A stretch of DNA of 15,657 bases from Flavobacterium sp. UBA6721 (lineage in GTDB: Bacteria; Bacteroidota; Bacteroidia; Flavobacteriales; Flavobacteriaceae). The stretch is from positions 1-15,657 of the forward strand of contig DKIJ01000015.1 in NCBI GenBank assembly GCA_002454195.1. Reading direction: 5' to 3'. The translations under genes were made by a program, and so were the position numbers. The notes under the pieces were generated by a model. That model had not been told where the DNA came from and made no database searches. It saw nothing but the letters and a program-made list of their open reading frames with translations. Of the stretch, positions 6,870-14,362 are shown piece by piece (position 1 is the stretch's first letter; each line of letters begins with the position of its first letter).

Positions 6870-8324
6870 TTATTCTACATAAACTTTATTTGGGTCGTAA
6901 CCAAATAGTTTTTTCTCTTTGATAATTTCAGCAACTCCTTTCGGTAACATTGGTTCCCATCCTGTTTTTCCTCTATTTATCATTTTAAGAACTTCACGAG
7001 AGAATATTTTAAGGTTTTCTGGATTGTAATCTTCTACATCGATAACTTTACCGTTAAACTTGAAGAATTTGTATAATTCTTTCATTCGAGGATGAACTTT
7101 TAAATTTTCCGAAGTGGTTACTTCTCCGTTTTCATCTAGCATTGGGTACAATAAAACTTTCATGTCACGGAAGAATAATTTACCAAAAGCTTCCAAAATC
7201 CCCCCACTTAGGTGACGATAGTATTTTTCGTCAAAAATATCTACTAAGTTGTTAACTCCCATGGCAAGTCCCATGCGGGCTTTTGTATAATTAGCAAAAT
7301 ATTCTACTACTTTATAGTATTCCTGGAAATTAGAAATCATTACAGTTTGCCCCAGAGAGCACAGTAATTCGGCACGATCCATAAAATCTCTTTCATCAAT
7401 TTCACCATCCGAACGCAAGTTTGATAAAGTAATTTCAAAAACAACCAAGGTATTTTCTTTTTCTACCTTATTTTCTTCAAGGAACATCTTCAGCGATTTC
7501 TCGTACATGTCCATGTTCACTTTAGTAACAGGACGGAAACTTCCTCGTATAGCTAAGATGTTTTTTTTGTATAATACAGCAGCTGGTAGAATGTTTTTAC
7601 CTTTAGGATTGAACATTACGGCATCAGTCATACCATTTTTTACTAATTGTAAACTGATTAAACGATTGTCTACTTCTGCAAATCGAGGACCCGAAAAATT
7701 GATAGTGTCTATTTCTAGTTGGTCTTTATCTAAATGGTCGTATAAATAGCGTAATAATTTTTTAGGATCATCATATTTGTAAAAAGCACCGTAAATTAGG
7801 TTAACCCCTAAAATACCGAGTGTTTCTTGTTGTAATCGGGCATCTGTTTCTTTAAAACGAATATGAAGAATTATTTCGTTGTAATCTTCGTTAGGGTCTA
7901 GTTGGTAGCTGATTCCTACCCATCCATGTCCTTTAAATTGTTTTGCAAAATCGATTGTGGCAACCGTATTGGCGTAGCTAAAAAATAATTTGTTGGGATG
8001 TTTGTCACGATTTAGTCGCTTTTCAATAAGGCTAACCTCGTGCGAAAGCATTTTTTTTAGTCTGTTTTCTGTCACATATCTTCCGTCTTTTTCAACACCA
8101 TAAACGGCATCACTAAAGTCTTTATCATAGGCCGACATTGCTTTTGCTATAGTACCAGAAGAACCTCCAGCTCTAAAAAAATGTCTTACGGTTTCCTGTC
8201 CAGCGCCAATTTCGGCAAATGTTCCATAAATATTTTCGTTTAAATTGATACGTAGTGCCTTATCTTTTATCGAAGGGACTTGTGCTATAATTCGGTCTCC
8301 TTTTAGTTTTATTTCGCTACCCAT
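6870..8324 (-). CDS. Conserved 484-residue cytoplasmic protein of unknown function
   Basis: A large soluble protein with no signal peptide or membrane segment. It belongs to a strongly conserved Bacteroidota family: the segments TFAEIGAGQETVRHFFRAGG, GTIAKAMSAYDKDFSDAVYG, KLFFSYANTVATIDFAKQF, GVNLIYGAFYKYDDPKKLLR and KARMGLAMGVNNLVDIFDEK read like family signatures. I recall database entries of this kind labelled nicotinate-nucleotide adenylyltransferase, but no HxGH or ISSTxxR nucleotidyltransferase motif is visible, so I do not adopt that name. The Gly-rich AGGSSGT at about residues 52-58 could contact a phosphate; that is a guess. The start ATG at 8322-8324 follows a -7 box TAACTTTG 37 bases upstream. 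It converges on the secreted-protein gene and diverges from the MBL-fold gene. Confidence 0.8.
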   Translation of the reverse strand: MGSEIKLKGDRIIAQVPSIKDKALRINLNENIYGTFAEIGAGQETVRHFFRAGGSSGTIAKAMSAYDKDFSDAVYGVEKDGRYVTENRLKKMLSHEVSLIEKRLNRDKHPNKLFFSYANTVATIDFAKQFKGHGWVGISYQLDPNEDYNEIILHIRFKETDARLQQETLGILGVNLIYGAFYKYDDPKKLLRYLYDHLDKDQLEIDTINFSGPRFAEVDNRLISLQLVKNGMTDAVMFNPKGKNILPAAVLYKKNILAIRGSFRPVTKVNMDMYEKSLKMFLEENKVEKENTLVVFEITLSNLRSDGEIDERDFMDRAELLCSLGQTVMISNFQEYYKVVEYFANYTKARMGLAMGVNNLVDIFDEKYYRHLSGGILEAFGKLFFRDMKVLLYPMLDENGEVTTSENLKVHPRMKELYKFFKFNGKVIDVEDYNPENLKIFSREVLKMINRGKTGWEPMLPKGVAEIIKEKKLFGYDPNKVYVE

Positions 8325-8360
8325 TTTTTTAGTTTAAATTTATGTTTTTGCCTGATGTTA

Positions 8361-8368
8361 CAAAGTTA
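8361..8368 (-). promoter_or_regulatory. -7 box for the 484-residue protein gene
   Basis: Minus-strand TAACTTTG is an exact TAnnTTTG match, 37 bases before the start codon at 8324. No good -33 TTG is seen at 17-23 bases upstream. It sits back to back with the plus-strand box at 8404-8411. Confidence 0.5.
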
Positions 8369-8403
8369 ATTAAATAGCTAGCCTAATAAAAGATAAATAA
8401 TCC

Positions 8404-8411
8404 TATTTTTG
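8404..8411 (+). promoter_or_regulatory. -7 box for the MBL-fold gene, very short leader
   Basis: TATTTTTG is an exact TAnnTTTG match and ends 15 bases before the TTG start at 8427. A transcript starting a few bases downstream would have a leader of only about ten bases. No clear -33 element accompanies it. Confidence 0.45.
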
Positions 8412-8426
8412 TGAAAAATTTAGGAT

Positions 8427-9191
8427 TTGAAGGTATATTTTTTAGGTACAGGTACTTCTCAGGGAATTCCAGTTATTGGGAGTGATCATCCCGTATGTAA
8501 AAGTTCAGATAGTAAAGACAAACGTCTTCGGGTTTCTGTATTGATTCGTTGGGATGAATATTCGTATGTAATTGATTGTGGTCCTGATTTTAGACAACAA
8601 ATGTTGGCTTCTAATTGTCATAAAGTAGATGGTATTATTTTTACCCATGAACATGCAGATCATACTGCTGGATTAGATGATATAAGACCGTTTAATTTTA
8701 GACAAGGTGAAATGCCTATTTATGCACACGAAAGAGTAATTGCTAATATGAAAAGTCGTTTTGATTATGTATTTGAAACGGTTAATAAATATCCAGGCGC
8801 ACCATCTGTAAAAACGATAGAGGTTAGTAATGATGAACCTTTTTCAATTGGAGATAAAGTAGCTGTTCCTATTAATGTGATGCATGGCGATTTACAAGTT
8901 TTTGGTTATCGTATTGATGATTTTGCTTATTTAACGGATGTAAAGACTATCGAAACCGCTGAGGTAGATAAACTTAAAAATTTAAAAGTTTTGGTGGTAA
9001 ATGCATTACGCGAAGAACCTCATTTTTCCCATTTTAATTTAGAAGAAGCTTTGGCCTTTATTGCTCTAGTAAAGCCCGAAAAGGCTTATTTAACTCATAT
9101 AAGTCATATTATGGGTTTTCATGAAGAAGTACAGCAAAATCTTCCTGAAAACGTATTCCTTGCCTACGATAATTTAGAAATCAACCTATAA
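8427..9191 (+). CDS. MBL-fold metallohydrolase (PhnP / RNase Z-like), TTG start
   Basis: A 254-residue metallo-beta-lactamase-fold hydrolase. The N-terminus KVYFLGTGTSQGIPVIGSDH is typical of the PhnP-like branch, whose known members include phosphodiesterases. The metal site is THEHADH (His74, His76, Asp78, His79), with His153 (MHGD), Asp171 (YLTDV) and His224 (THISH) as the remaining likely ligands. The bacterial substrate is unknown; a cyclic phosphodiester is the most reasonable guess. The start is TTG at 8427-8429: the codon two places upstream is an in-frame TAG (8421-8423), with only GAT between, so no other start can include the conserved N-terminus. It is followed 10 bases later by a membrane-anchored protein gene, probably in one transcript. 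Confidence 0.9.
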   Translation: MKVYFLGTGTSQGIPVIGSDHPVCKSSDSKDKRLRVSVLIRWDEYSYVIDCGPDFRQQMLASNCHKVDGIIFTHEHADHTAGLDDIRPFNFRQGEMPIYAHERVIANMKSRFDYVFETVNKYPGAPSVKTIEVSNDEPFSIGDKVAVPINVMHGDLQVFGYRIDDFAYLTDVKTIETAEVDKLKNLKVLVVNALREEPHFSHFNLEEALAFIALVKPEKAYLTHISHIMGFHEEVQQNLPENVFLAYDNLEINL

Positions 9192-9201
9192 ATTTTATAC
9201 A

Positions 9202-9702
9202 ATGAAAAGATCATTTTTAATATATGCCTTTATTTTATTAGTGCTAATTAATGTTTTTACGTATTCGTTTTTAAGTAATGAAGTCAAATTTGAACAAGAA
9301 CGCTATAAAAGAACAACTAAGAGATTAAAAGATAGTTTGAATTCGCTGACTTTGAAATTAAATGATGCTAATTATTTTTCGTTAGAAAAAAATGAAAATG
9401 CTCAAAACTATTTTGATTCGGCTGTAGCCAATAAAACCATAGCTTACGAGAAGTTAATTCCTATAGTAACCGAAAAATTAATGGATTTGAATTCGAATCC
9501 TAAAGGGAATCCTTATGTAGGGCAAGATCAAATAGGGGAGAACAAGTTTGTTATCAATAAGGTGAAAGTTTTAAACCACCGATGGATTATTGCAGATTAT
9601 AGTGATGGAAAAATGTGGGGTGAAGTTTTGTTGAAATATTTTGTAAACGAAGACGAAAGTGTTTCTTTTGAAGTGATGCAGTCTTTTTTATATGCGAAAT
9701 AA
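9202..9702 (+). CDS. Membrane-anchored hypothetical protein
   Basis: A 166-residue protein that I do not recognise. Residues about 5-25 (LIYAFILLVLINVFTYSFL) form one uncleaved N-terminal membrane helix, since no lipobox or clear cleavage site follows. Residues 28-60 are charged and helical, possibly a short coiled coil. The rest looks like a small alpha/beta domain outside the membrane, ending with beta-type segments (NKVKVLNHRWIIADYSDGKM, then WGEVLLKYF and VSFEVMQSFL). It starts 10 bases after the MBL-fold gene and ends before a bidirectional terminator, so the two form an operon. Nothing in the sequence links the functions. Confidence 0.75.
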   Translation: MKRSFLIYAFILLVLINVFTYSFLSNEVKFEQERYKRTTKRLKDSLNSLTLKLNDANYFSLEKNENAQNYFDSAVANKTIAYEKLIPIVTEKLMDLNSNPKGNPYVGQDQIGENKFVINKVKVLNHRWIIADYSDGKMWGEVLLKYFVNEDESVSFEVMQSFLYAK

Positions 9703-9730
9703 AATCTTTTCCTGCTCTTGATTCTTAAAA

Positions 9731-9757
9731 CATATAAGTCATATAAGTTTTTTAAGT
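9731..9757. repeat. Short tandem repeat, 9-bp unit
   Basis: Two exact copies of catataagt (9731-9739 and 9740-9748) are followed by a degenerate third, tttttaagt (9749-9757). It lies in the 3' region between the membrane-protein gene and the terminator. It may be a remnant of an intergenic repeat family; I cannot show this from one copy. Confidence 0.5.
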
Positions 9758-9821
9758 CTTGGTTTTTAATTGGTTTTGAGTTTAGAAAATATAAGTACAA
9801 TTTAGAATTGATTTGATACAA

Positions 9822-9856
9822 AAAAAATCCCGTTCATCAACTGAACGGGATTTTTT
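9822..9856. terminator. Bidirectional terminator between convergent genes
   Basis: Bases 9822-9836 and 9842-9856 form a perfect 15-bp stem (core tcccgttca / tgaacggga) with the 5-base loop tcaac. A-run and T-run ends make it usable from both sides: for the plus-strand pair ending at 9702 and for the transketolase genes ending at 9877. Confidence 0.93.
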
Positions 9857-9876
9857 GTGATATAGGTTGAATCAAA

Positions 9877-10833
9877 CTATTTTTTTCTAGCTAACACTTT
9901 TTCAGCAGCTTCAAAAATTGCCTGATTGTTTAATTTGTATTTTTCCATTAATTGCTCTGGAGTTCCAGATTCACCGAAACTATCTTTAACAGCAACAAAT
10001 TCTTGTGGAGTTGGATTGTTTACGGCTAATACACCAGCAATGCTCTCTCCAAGTCCTCCAAGGTAGTTGTGTTCTTCAGCAGTAACAATACATCCTGTTT
10101 TAGCCACCGATTTTAAAATTGCTTCTTCGTCTAATGGTTTAATAGTATGAATGTTGATTACTTCAGCAGAAATTCCTTTTTCTTCTAATTTTTCAGCAGC
10201 AATTAAAGCTTCCCAAACTAAATGACCAGTAGCAACAATTGTTACATCAGTTCCTTCGTTTAACATGATTGCTTTTCCAATGATGAAAGGTTCGTCAGCA
10301 GGAGTAAAGTTAGGAACTACTGGACGACCAAAACGCAAATATGCTGGACCATGGTGATCTGCAAGAGCAATTGTAGCCGCTTTTGTTTGGTTGTGGTCAC
10401 AAGTGTTGATAACAGTCATTCCTGGTAACATTTTCATCAAACCGATATCTTCAAGGATTTGGTGAGTTGCACCGTCTTCTCCTAAAGTTAAACCAGCGTG
10501 AGAAGCACAGATTTTTACGTTTTTATCTGAATAAGCAACTGATTGACGAATTTGGTCGTAAACCCTTCCTGTTGAGAAGCTAGCGAAAGTTCCAGTGAAC
10601 GGAATTTTTCCACCGATAGTTAAACCAGCAGCAATTCCAATCATGTTTGCTTCAGCGATTCCGATTTGGAAAAAACGCTCTGGGTGATTTTTTTTGAAAT
10701 CATCAAATTTTAATGATCCAATTAAATCCGCACAAAGTGCTACTACGTTTTCATTTTTTTGACCTAATTCAGTCATACCCACTCCAAAACCTGAACGAGT
10801 ATCTTTACTTCCTGTATTTATATATTTTTTCAT
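9877..10833 (-). CDS. Transketolase, C-terminal subunit (split enzyme)
   Basis: A 318-residue subunit carrying the pyrimidine-binding and C-terminal domains of a thiamine-diphosphate transketolase, which moves two-carbon ketol units in the non-oxidative pentose phosphate pathway. Glu61 in FFQIGIAEANMIGIAAGL is the residue that activates the cofactor. GTFASFSTGRVYDQIR and SHAGLTLGEDGATHQ (His112, His124) follow, then LRFGRPVVP. The C-terminal domain begins at about residue 190 (IVATGHLVWEAL) and includes EEHNYLGGLGESIAGVL. The length is that of the separate C-terminal chain; the N-terminal chain is encoded just upstream, 55 bases away. No promoter is evident in that gap, so the two are probably cotranscribed and form one enzyme. 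Confidence 0.95.
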   Translation of the reverse strand: MKKYINTGSKDTRSGFGVGMTELGQKNENVVALCADLIGSLKFDDFKKNHPERFFQIGIAEANMIGIAAGLTIGGKIPFTGTFASFSTGRVYDQIRQSVAYSDKNVKICASHAGLTLGEDGATHQILEDIGLMKMLPGMTVINTCDHNQTKAATIALADHHGPAYLRFGRPVVPNFTPADEPFIIGKAIMLNEGTDVTIVATGHLVWEALIAAEKLEEKGISAEVINIHTIKPLDEEAILKSVAKTGCIVTAEEHNYLGGLGESIAGVLAVNNPTPQEFVAVKDSFGESGTPEQLMEKYKLNNQAIFEAAEKVLARKK

Positions 10834-10888
10834 TTTCTAATTTAGATTTTTGATAGCATTCTGCAGAACACTAATTACTGGATACTTT

Positions 10889-11737
10889 TTAGTAATCTCC
10901 TAAAGTTTCAGGATTTTGAGCTAAAGCATTTTCTAGTTGAGCATCATTAGGTGCTTTACCGTGCCATGCATGACTGTACATCATGTAATCTACACCATTA
11001 CCCATTTCAGTGTATAGTAAAACACATACTGGTTTACCTTTTCCTGTTCTAGATTTTGCCTCATTCATTCCAGCAATAATTGCTTCAAGATTATTTCCTT
11101 CTTTAATTTCAAGAACATCCCAATCAAATGCTTCAAATTTAGCGCGAAGACTTCCCATACATAAAACTTCGTCTGTTGTTCCGTCGATTTGTTTTCCGTT
11201 AAGGTCAACAGTGGCAATTAAATTGTCAACTCCTTTTGCAGAAGCATACATGATAGCTTCCCAGTTTTGACCTTCTTGCAATTCACCATCTCCATGAAGT
11301 GTATAAACAAGGTGATTGTCGTTGTTTAATTTTTTGGCTTGAGCAGCTCCAATTGCAACTGACATCCCTTGACCTAAAGATCCAGATGCAATACGTACTC
11401 CAGGTAAGTTTTCATGTGTAGTTGGGTGTCCTTGTAATCTAGAATTTAACAAACGGAAAGTCGCTAATTCTGATACTGGAAAATAACCACTACGTGCAAG
11501 AACACTATAGAATACTGGAGAGATATGACCGTTTGATAAGAAGAATAAATCTTCACCAATACCGTCCATGTCCCAACCTTCTTTGCGGCGCATTATATTT
11601 TGATACAAGGCTACCAAAAATTCGGTACAACCAAGAGAACCTCCTGGGTGACCTGAGTTAACAGCGTGTACCATTCGAAGGATGTCTCTTCTTACTTGGA
11701 TAATTAAATCGTTTAATTGTTGAGTGTTAGGTTTCAT
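10889..11737 (-). CDS. Transketolase, N-terminal subunit (split enzyme)
   Basis: A 282-residue subunit carrying the diphosphate-binding domain. His30 in GHPGGSLG, His71 (NGHISP), His104 (QGHP) and GSLGQGMSVAIG at 119-130 are transketolase active-site marks. The cofactor motif is GDGELQEGQNWEA (149-161), completed by Asn180 in DLNGKQIDG, which binds the metal with Asp150. It is cytoplasmic and pairs with the C-terminal chain encoded next to it. The start ATG at 11737 is 26 bases from a very good -7 box. Split transketolases are common in Bacteroidota, so the arrangement is not a break. Confidence 0.95.
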   Translation of the reverse strand: MKPNTQQLNDLIIQVRRDILRMVHAVNSGHPGGSLGCTEFLVALYQNIMRRKEGWDMDGIGEDLFFLSNGHISPVFYSVLARSGYFPVSELATFRLLNSRLQGHPTTHENLPGVRIASGSLGQGMSVAIGAAQAKKLNNDNHLVYTLHGDGELQEGQNWEAIMYASAKGVDNLIATVDLNGKQIDGTTDEVLCMGSLRAKFEAFDWDVLEIKEGNNLEAIIAGMNEAKSRTGKGKPVCVLLYTEMGNGVDYMMYSHAWHGKAPNDAQLENALAQNPETLGDY

Positions 11738-11762
11738 TTTGATCGTAAAAGTTAAACTGCTG

Positions 11763-11794
11763 CAAATGTAATTTTTATTTTGCCGTAAGACAAA
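11763..11794 (-). promoter_or_regulatory. Promoter of the transketolase operon
   Basis: On the minus strand TTTG (11794-11791), a 20-base spacer and TACATTTG (11770-11763) match the Bacteroidota promoter pattern TTTG / 17-23 / TAnnTTTG. The -7 box ends 26 bases before the start codon at 11737, giving a leader of about 20 bases. This is the strongest promoter match in the window. Confidence 0.75.
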
Positions 11795-12116
11795 TGATTT
11801 TTGGAATAGTTTGATTTCAAATGTATTCGCAATACATCGGTAAGTTTAGTTTTTTTTTTTTAGTACAAATAGAGAAGTTTTAATTTGTAAATGTAAAAAA
11901 CACACTAATTGTTTTAATTGAATACTCAGCTAACAATTGTAATTACTGAATTGATGAAATAGAAGGTATTTTTTGAATGTTTTATTTTTTTGAAACGCTT
12001 TTTAAAAAAATGAAATTTATTTGTGAGTATCTCTTGTAGATTTTTTTGTGATATTTTAACAATTTAATTGACTATTGTTGCAAAATGCAATCGGTTTCGT
12101 TGGTTAAAATAAACCT
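11795..12116. other. AT-rich gap between rhodanese and transketolase genes
   Basis: Beyond the transketolase promoter I see no open frame, tRNA-like fold or strong hairpin. It has poly-T runs, small A/T-rich palindromes (around 11897-11945) and a weak GGTT/AACC pair at 12102-12115, just after the stop codon of the second rhodanese gene. No clear terminator stands there. Confidence 0.55.
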
Positions 12117-12431
12117 TTAGGCTAGTTTTTTTGCTAAATTATTCCATCCACCACCATTGTGAACTTGTGAAAAATTATTTGCTTTTAAAAATTTTACAGC
12201 CGATGCACTTCTCATTCCAGAAGCACAACAAGTGATAATAGTTTGATCTTTTTTTAGTTTCAAAATATAATTTTCTAGTTCATTTAGAGGTACGTTTATG
12301 GCACCACTAATGTGACCTTGTTTGAATTCGGCAGCTGTTCGAACATCTAATATAATTGCGCCTTCTTTGAGTAAATCGCTAAAATTAATTTGGGTAGTAT
12401 TACCAAATATTTTTTTTAAGAATTGCATCAT
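12117..12431 (-). CDS. Single-domain rhodanese, second of a tandem pair
   Basis: A 104-residue single-domain rhodanese, cytoplasmic, with no signal peptide. LDVRTAAEFKQGHISGAINVP (from residue 28) is the standard CH2A-type start of the domain. The active-site loop is CCASGMRS: Cys69 is the expected persulfide-forming cysteine and Arg74 closes the loop. The protein ends with VHNGGGWNNL. It starts 3 bases after the stop codon of a similar gene, so the two are cotranscribed. Two Met codons stand at the start (12431 or 12428). Sulfur transfer or disposal of reactive sulfane sulfur is the family role; the partner is not shown here. Confidence 0.9.
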   Translation of the reverse strand: MMQFLKKIFGNTTQINFSDLLKEGAIILDVRTAAEFKQGHISGAINVPLNELENYILKLKKDQTIITCCASGMRSASAVKFLKANNFSQVHNGGGWNNLAKKLA

Positions 12432-12434
12432 TTT

Positions 12435-12716
12435 TTATTGTTTTGATTGATAATAGTTTACTTCTAACCATGAACCGCCATTGTAGCATTCAATGTTGTG
12501 TTGGGAGAGAAAATTTTGTGCTTGTCCGCTTCTGTAACCCGAGGCACAACATAAGATTAAAGGTGTTTTAAGTTGCTTTATTTCTTCTAGTTTTTCAGCT
12601 ATTTGATTCAGGCTAATGTTAATAGCGCCAGAGACATGACCTCCCATGAATTCTCCATAAGAGCGAACATCCACTATCTTTCCTAGGTTTTGCTTTAGTA
12701 TATTTTCTAAGTTCAT
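12435..12716 (-). CDS. Single-domain rhodanese, first of a tandem pair
   Basis: A 93-residue single-domain rhodanese. VDVRSYGEFMGGHVSGAINIS (from residue 15), the loop CCASGYRS with Cys57 as the active cysteine and Arg62, and YNGGSWLEV near the end mirror the following gene almost motif by motif, so the pair arose by tandem duplication. An additional Cys directly before the active one occurs in both. A -7 box TAGTTTTG lies 18 bases upstream, and the terminator of the flotillin gene lies behind that, so the pair forms its own transcription unit. Confidence 0.9.
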   Translation of the reverse strand: MNLENILKQNLGKIVDVRSYGEFMGGHVSGAINISLNQIAEKLEEIKQLKTPLILCCASGYRSGQAQNFLSQHNIECYNGGSWLEVNYYQSKQ

Positions 12717-12733
12717 TATTTATAATTTTTGAG

Positions 12734-12741
12734 CAAAACTA
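12734..12741 (-). promoter_or_regulatory. -7 box of the rhodanese pair
   Basis: Minus-strand TAGTTTTG is an exact TAnnTTTG match ending 18 bases before the start codon at 12716. No -33 TTTG at the usual distance is seen; the nearest is about 35 bases upstream. Confidence 0.5.
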
Positions 12742-12795
12742 ATTGAACTAAACAGCTTAAACAGTAACTTTTGTTACAAACGAGTTATAAATGAA

Positions 12796-12825
12796 AAAGC
12801 CTTGACTGAGCAAGGCTTTGGTTTT
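12796..12825 (-). terminator. Terminator after the flotillin gene
   Basis: A 9-bp stem (12796-12804 with 12811-12819, core aagccttg) with a 6-base loop is followed on the minus strand by a short T run. It begins about 20 bases after the flotillin stop codon and separates that gene from the rhodanese pair. Confidence 0.82.
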
Positions 12826-12838
12826 TGTAATTCTTGAT

Positions 12839-14353
12839 TTATTTAATTTCTTCTTCTTTGTCTAAATTGGTGTTTTCCGGGATTACTTGATTTTCTCCTT
12901 TTAAGTAGCTCGGTAAATTTAATCCAGCCATATTGAATAAATCGTTTAGTGGTGGAACTGTTTTCATCATTCCTGAAACAAAATTTGCTGTAGAGCCATT
13001 TCCGTCGGTTCCATTTCCTGAATCCCAAACAGTAATTTTGTCAATTTTGATGTTTTTAACCGCTTCCACTTGGGTTTTAACCAATTCAGGTAATTTTTCA
13101 ATTAATAGTAATTGGAATGCTTGACCAGGGTCGCCACCTGCGGCTTCTACCACTTGTTTATAACCTTCAGCTTGTTTGGTAAGGATTTCGTATAATCCTT
13201 TTGCTTCGGCTTCCATTTTTGCATAAATCGCATCGGCTTCTCCTTTTGCACTTTCTCTAATTCTTTCGGCTTCGGCTTGTGTTTCAATAATAGCACGTTG
13301 TTTTGCGATTTCGGCAGGAATTACCACATTGGCAATTTGTGTAGAGCGCTCTCTTTCAGAACGAGCTGTTTCGGCTTTTTGTTCTGCAATGTAAGATTCT
13401 TCTAAGGCTTTTGCTTGTTGTACTTTTTCGGCAGCAATTGCAATACGTAGGGATTCAGCCTCTTTTTCTCTACGAATTGCTTCCGAATTAGCAATAGCAA
13501 TTTTGGCTTCATTTTCTCCTTTGATAGCAATTGCATTCGCTTCCGAAGTTTTAACTCTGGTATCTCTTTCGGCTTCGGCTTTTCCAATAGCTTCATCTTT
13601 TGAAGCTGCAGCAATACTGATTTCTCGGTCTTTTTGAGTGATGGCAATTTTTACGTCACGATCTCTGTGCGTTTCGGCAATTTGAGTGTCTTTTTCTCTA
13701 TCGGCCAAAGCTTTTCCGGTTTCCCCAATTTTTTCCTGTTCAGCAACAGAAATTTTAGCTTCATTGATGGCTTTTGCGGCAGCTTCTTTTCCAAGAGCTT
13801 CAATATAGCCTGATTCGTCTTTGATATCGGTTACGTTTACGTTAATCAGTTTAAGACCAATTTTGCGCAACTCGCTATCTACGTTTTTCGAAATATTATC
13901 TAAAAATTTATCTCGGTCAGAGTTAATTTCTTCAATAGTCATCGTTGCGATAACCAAACGTAATTGCCCGAATAAAATATCCTTAGCTAATTTTTGAATT
14001 TGTTCAGAACTTAAACCTAATAATCGTTCAGCTGCCGTATTCATGCTATCGGCTTCTGTAGAGATGGCAATGGTAAAACGACAAGGAACATCCACACGGA
14101 TATTTTGTCTACTCAAAGCATTGGTCAAATTAGCTTCAATAGATAAAGGTTTTAAATCCAAGAAAGCATAATCTTGAATCACAGGCCAGATAAAAGCTCC
14201 TCCACCGTGAACACATTTGGCAGAAGTTCCTCCAGTTTTTCCGTAAATAACTAATATTTTATCCGATGGACATCGTTTGTATCTGGATATTAGGGCTGAA
14301 ATAGTTGCAAAAAAGACAACAGCTGCTACTGCAATAATAAAAATAGGTGTCAT
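12839..14353 (-). CDS. Flotillin-like SPFH/band 7 membrane scaffold protein
   Basis: A 504-residue flotillin of the FloT/YuaG type, which scaffolds ordered membrane domains. Residues about 3-23 are an N-terminal membrane segment (PIFIIAVAAVVFFATISALI). The SPFH domain follows (KILVIYGKTGG at about 32-42, GGGAFIWPVIQDYAFLDLKP, then INVNVTDIKDESGYIEALGK). Residues about 185-390 are a long Ala/Glu/Lys-rich coiled coil with repeated AEA/EAK units. The C-terminal segment GGDPGQAFQLLLIEKLPELV and KIDKITVWDSGNG is the flotillin oligomerisation tail. The length of about 500 is normal, and all domains are complete. It is the second gene of an NfeD-flotillin pair, starting 9 bases after the NfeD reading frame ends; that partner is broken here. 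Confidence 0.94.
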   Translation of the reverse strand: MTPIFIIAVAAVVFFATISALISRYKRCPSDKILVIYGKTGGTSAKCVHGGGAFIWPVIQDYAFLDLKPLSIEANLTNALSRQNIRVDVPCRFTIAISTEADSMNTAAERLLGLSSEQIQKLAKDILFGQLRLVIATMTIEEINSDRDKFLDNISKNVDSELRKIGLKLINVNVTDIKDESGYIEALGKEAAAKAINEAKISVAEQEKIGETGKALADREKDTQIAETHRDRDVKIAITQKDREISIAAASKDEAIGKAEAERDTRVKTSEANAIAIKGENEAKIAIANSEAIRREKEAESLRIAIAAEKVQQAKALEESYIAEQKAETARSERERSTQIANVVIPAEIAKQRAIIETQAEAERIRESAKGEADAIYAKMEAEAKGLYEILTKQAEGYKQVVEAAGGDPGQAFQLLLIEKLPELVKTQVEAVKNIKIDKITVWDSGNGTDGNGSTANFVSGMMKTVPPLNDLFNMAGLNLPSYLKGENQVIPENTNLDKEEEIK

Positions 14354-14362
14354 TGATTGTGT

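Noticed and set aside
9597..9821. Minus-strand 74-residue frame overlapping the membrane-protein gene end
   Set aside because: It is antisense to the C-terminus of that gene and has no recognisable content or start signal.
9877..11737. Two transketolase pieces as a broken gene
   Set aside because: Each part has its own start and stop, complete domains and normal length; split transketolase is a known arrangement.
12762..12779. Palindrome gtaac-tttt-gttac as an operator of the rhodanese pair
   Set aside because: The 5-bp arms are too short in AT-rich DNA to support a regulatory claim.
13402..13647. Open Lys/Pro-rich frame inside the flotillin gene
   Set aside because: It is an out-of-frame reading of the repetitive coiled-coil codons, with no start signal or sensible domain.
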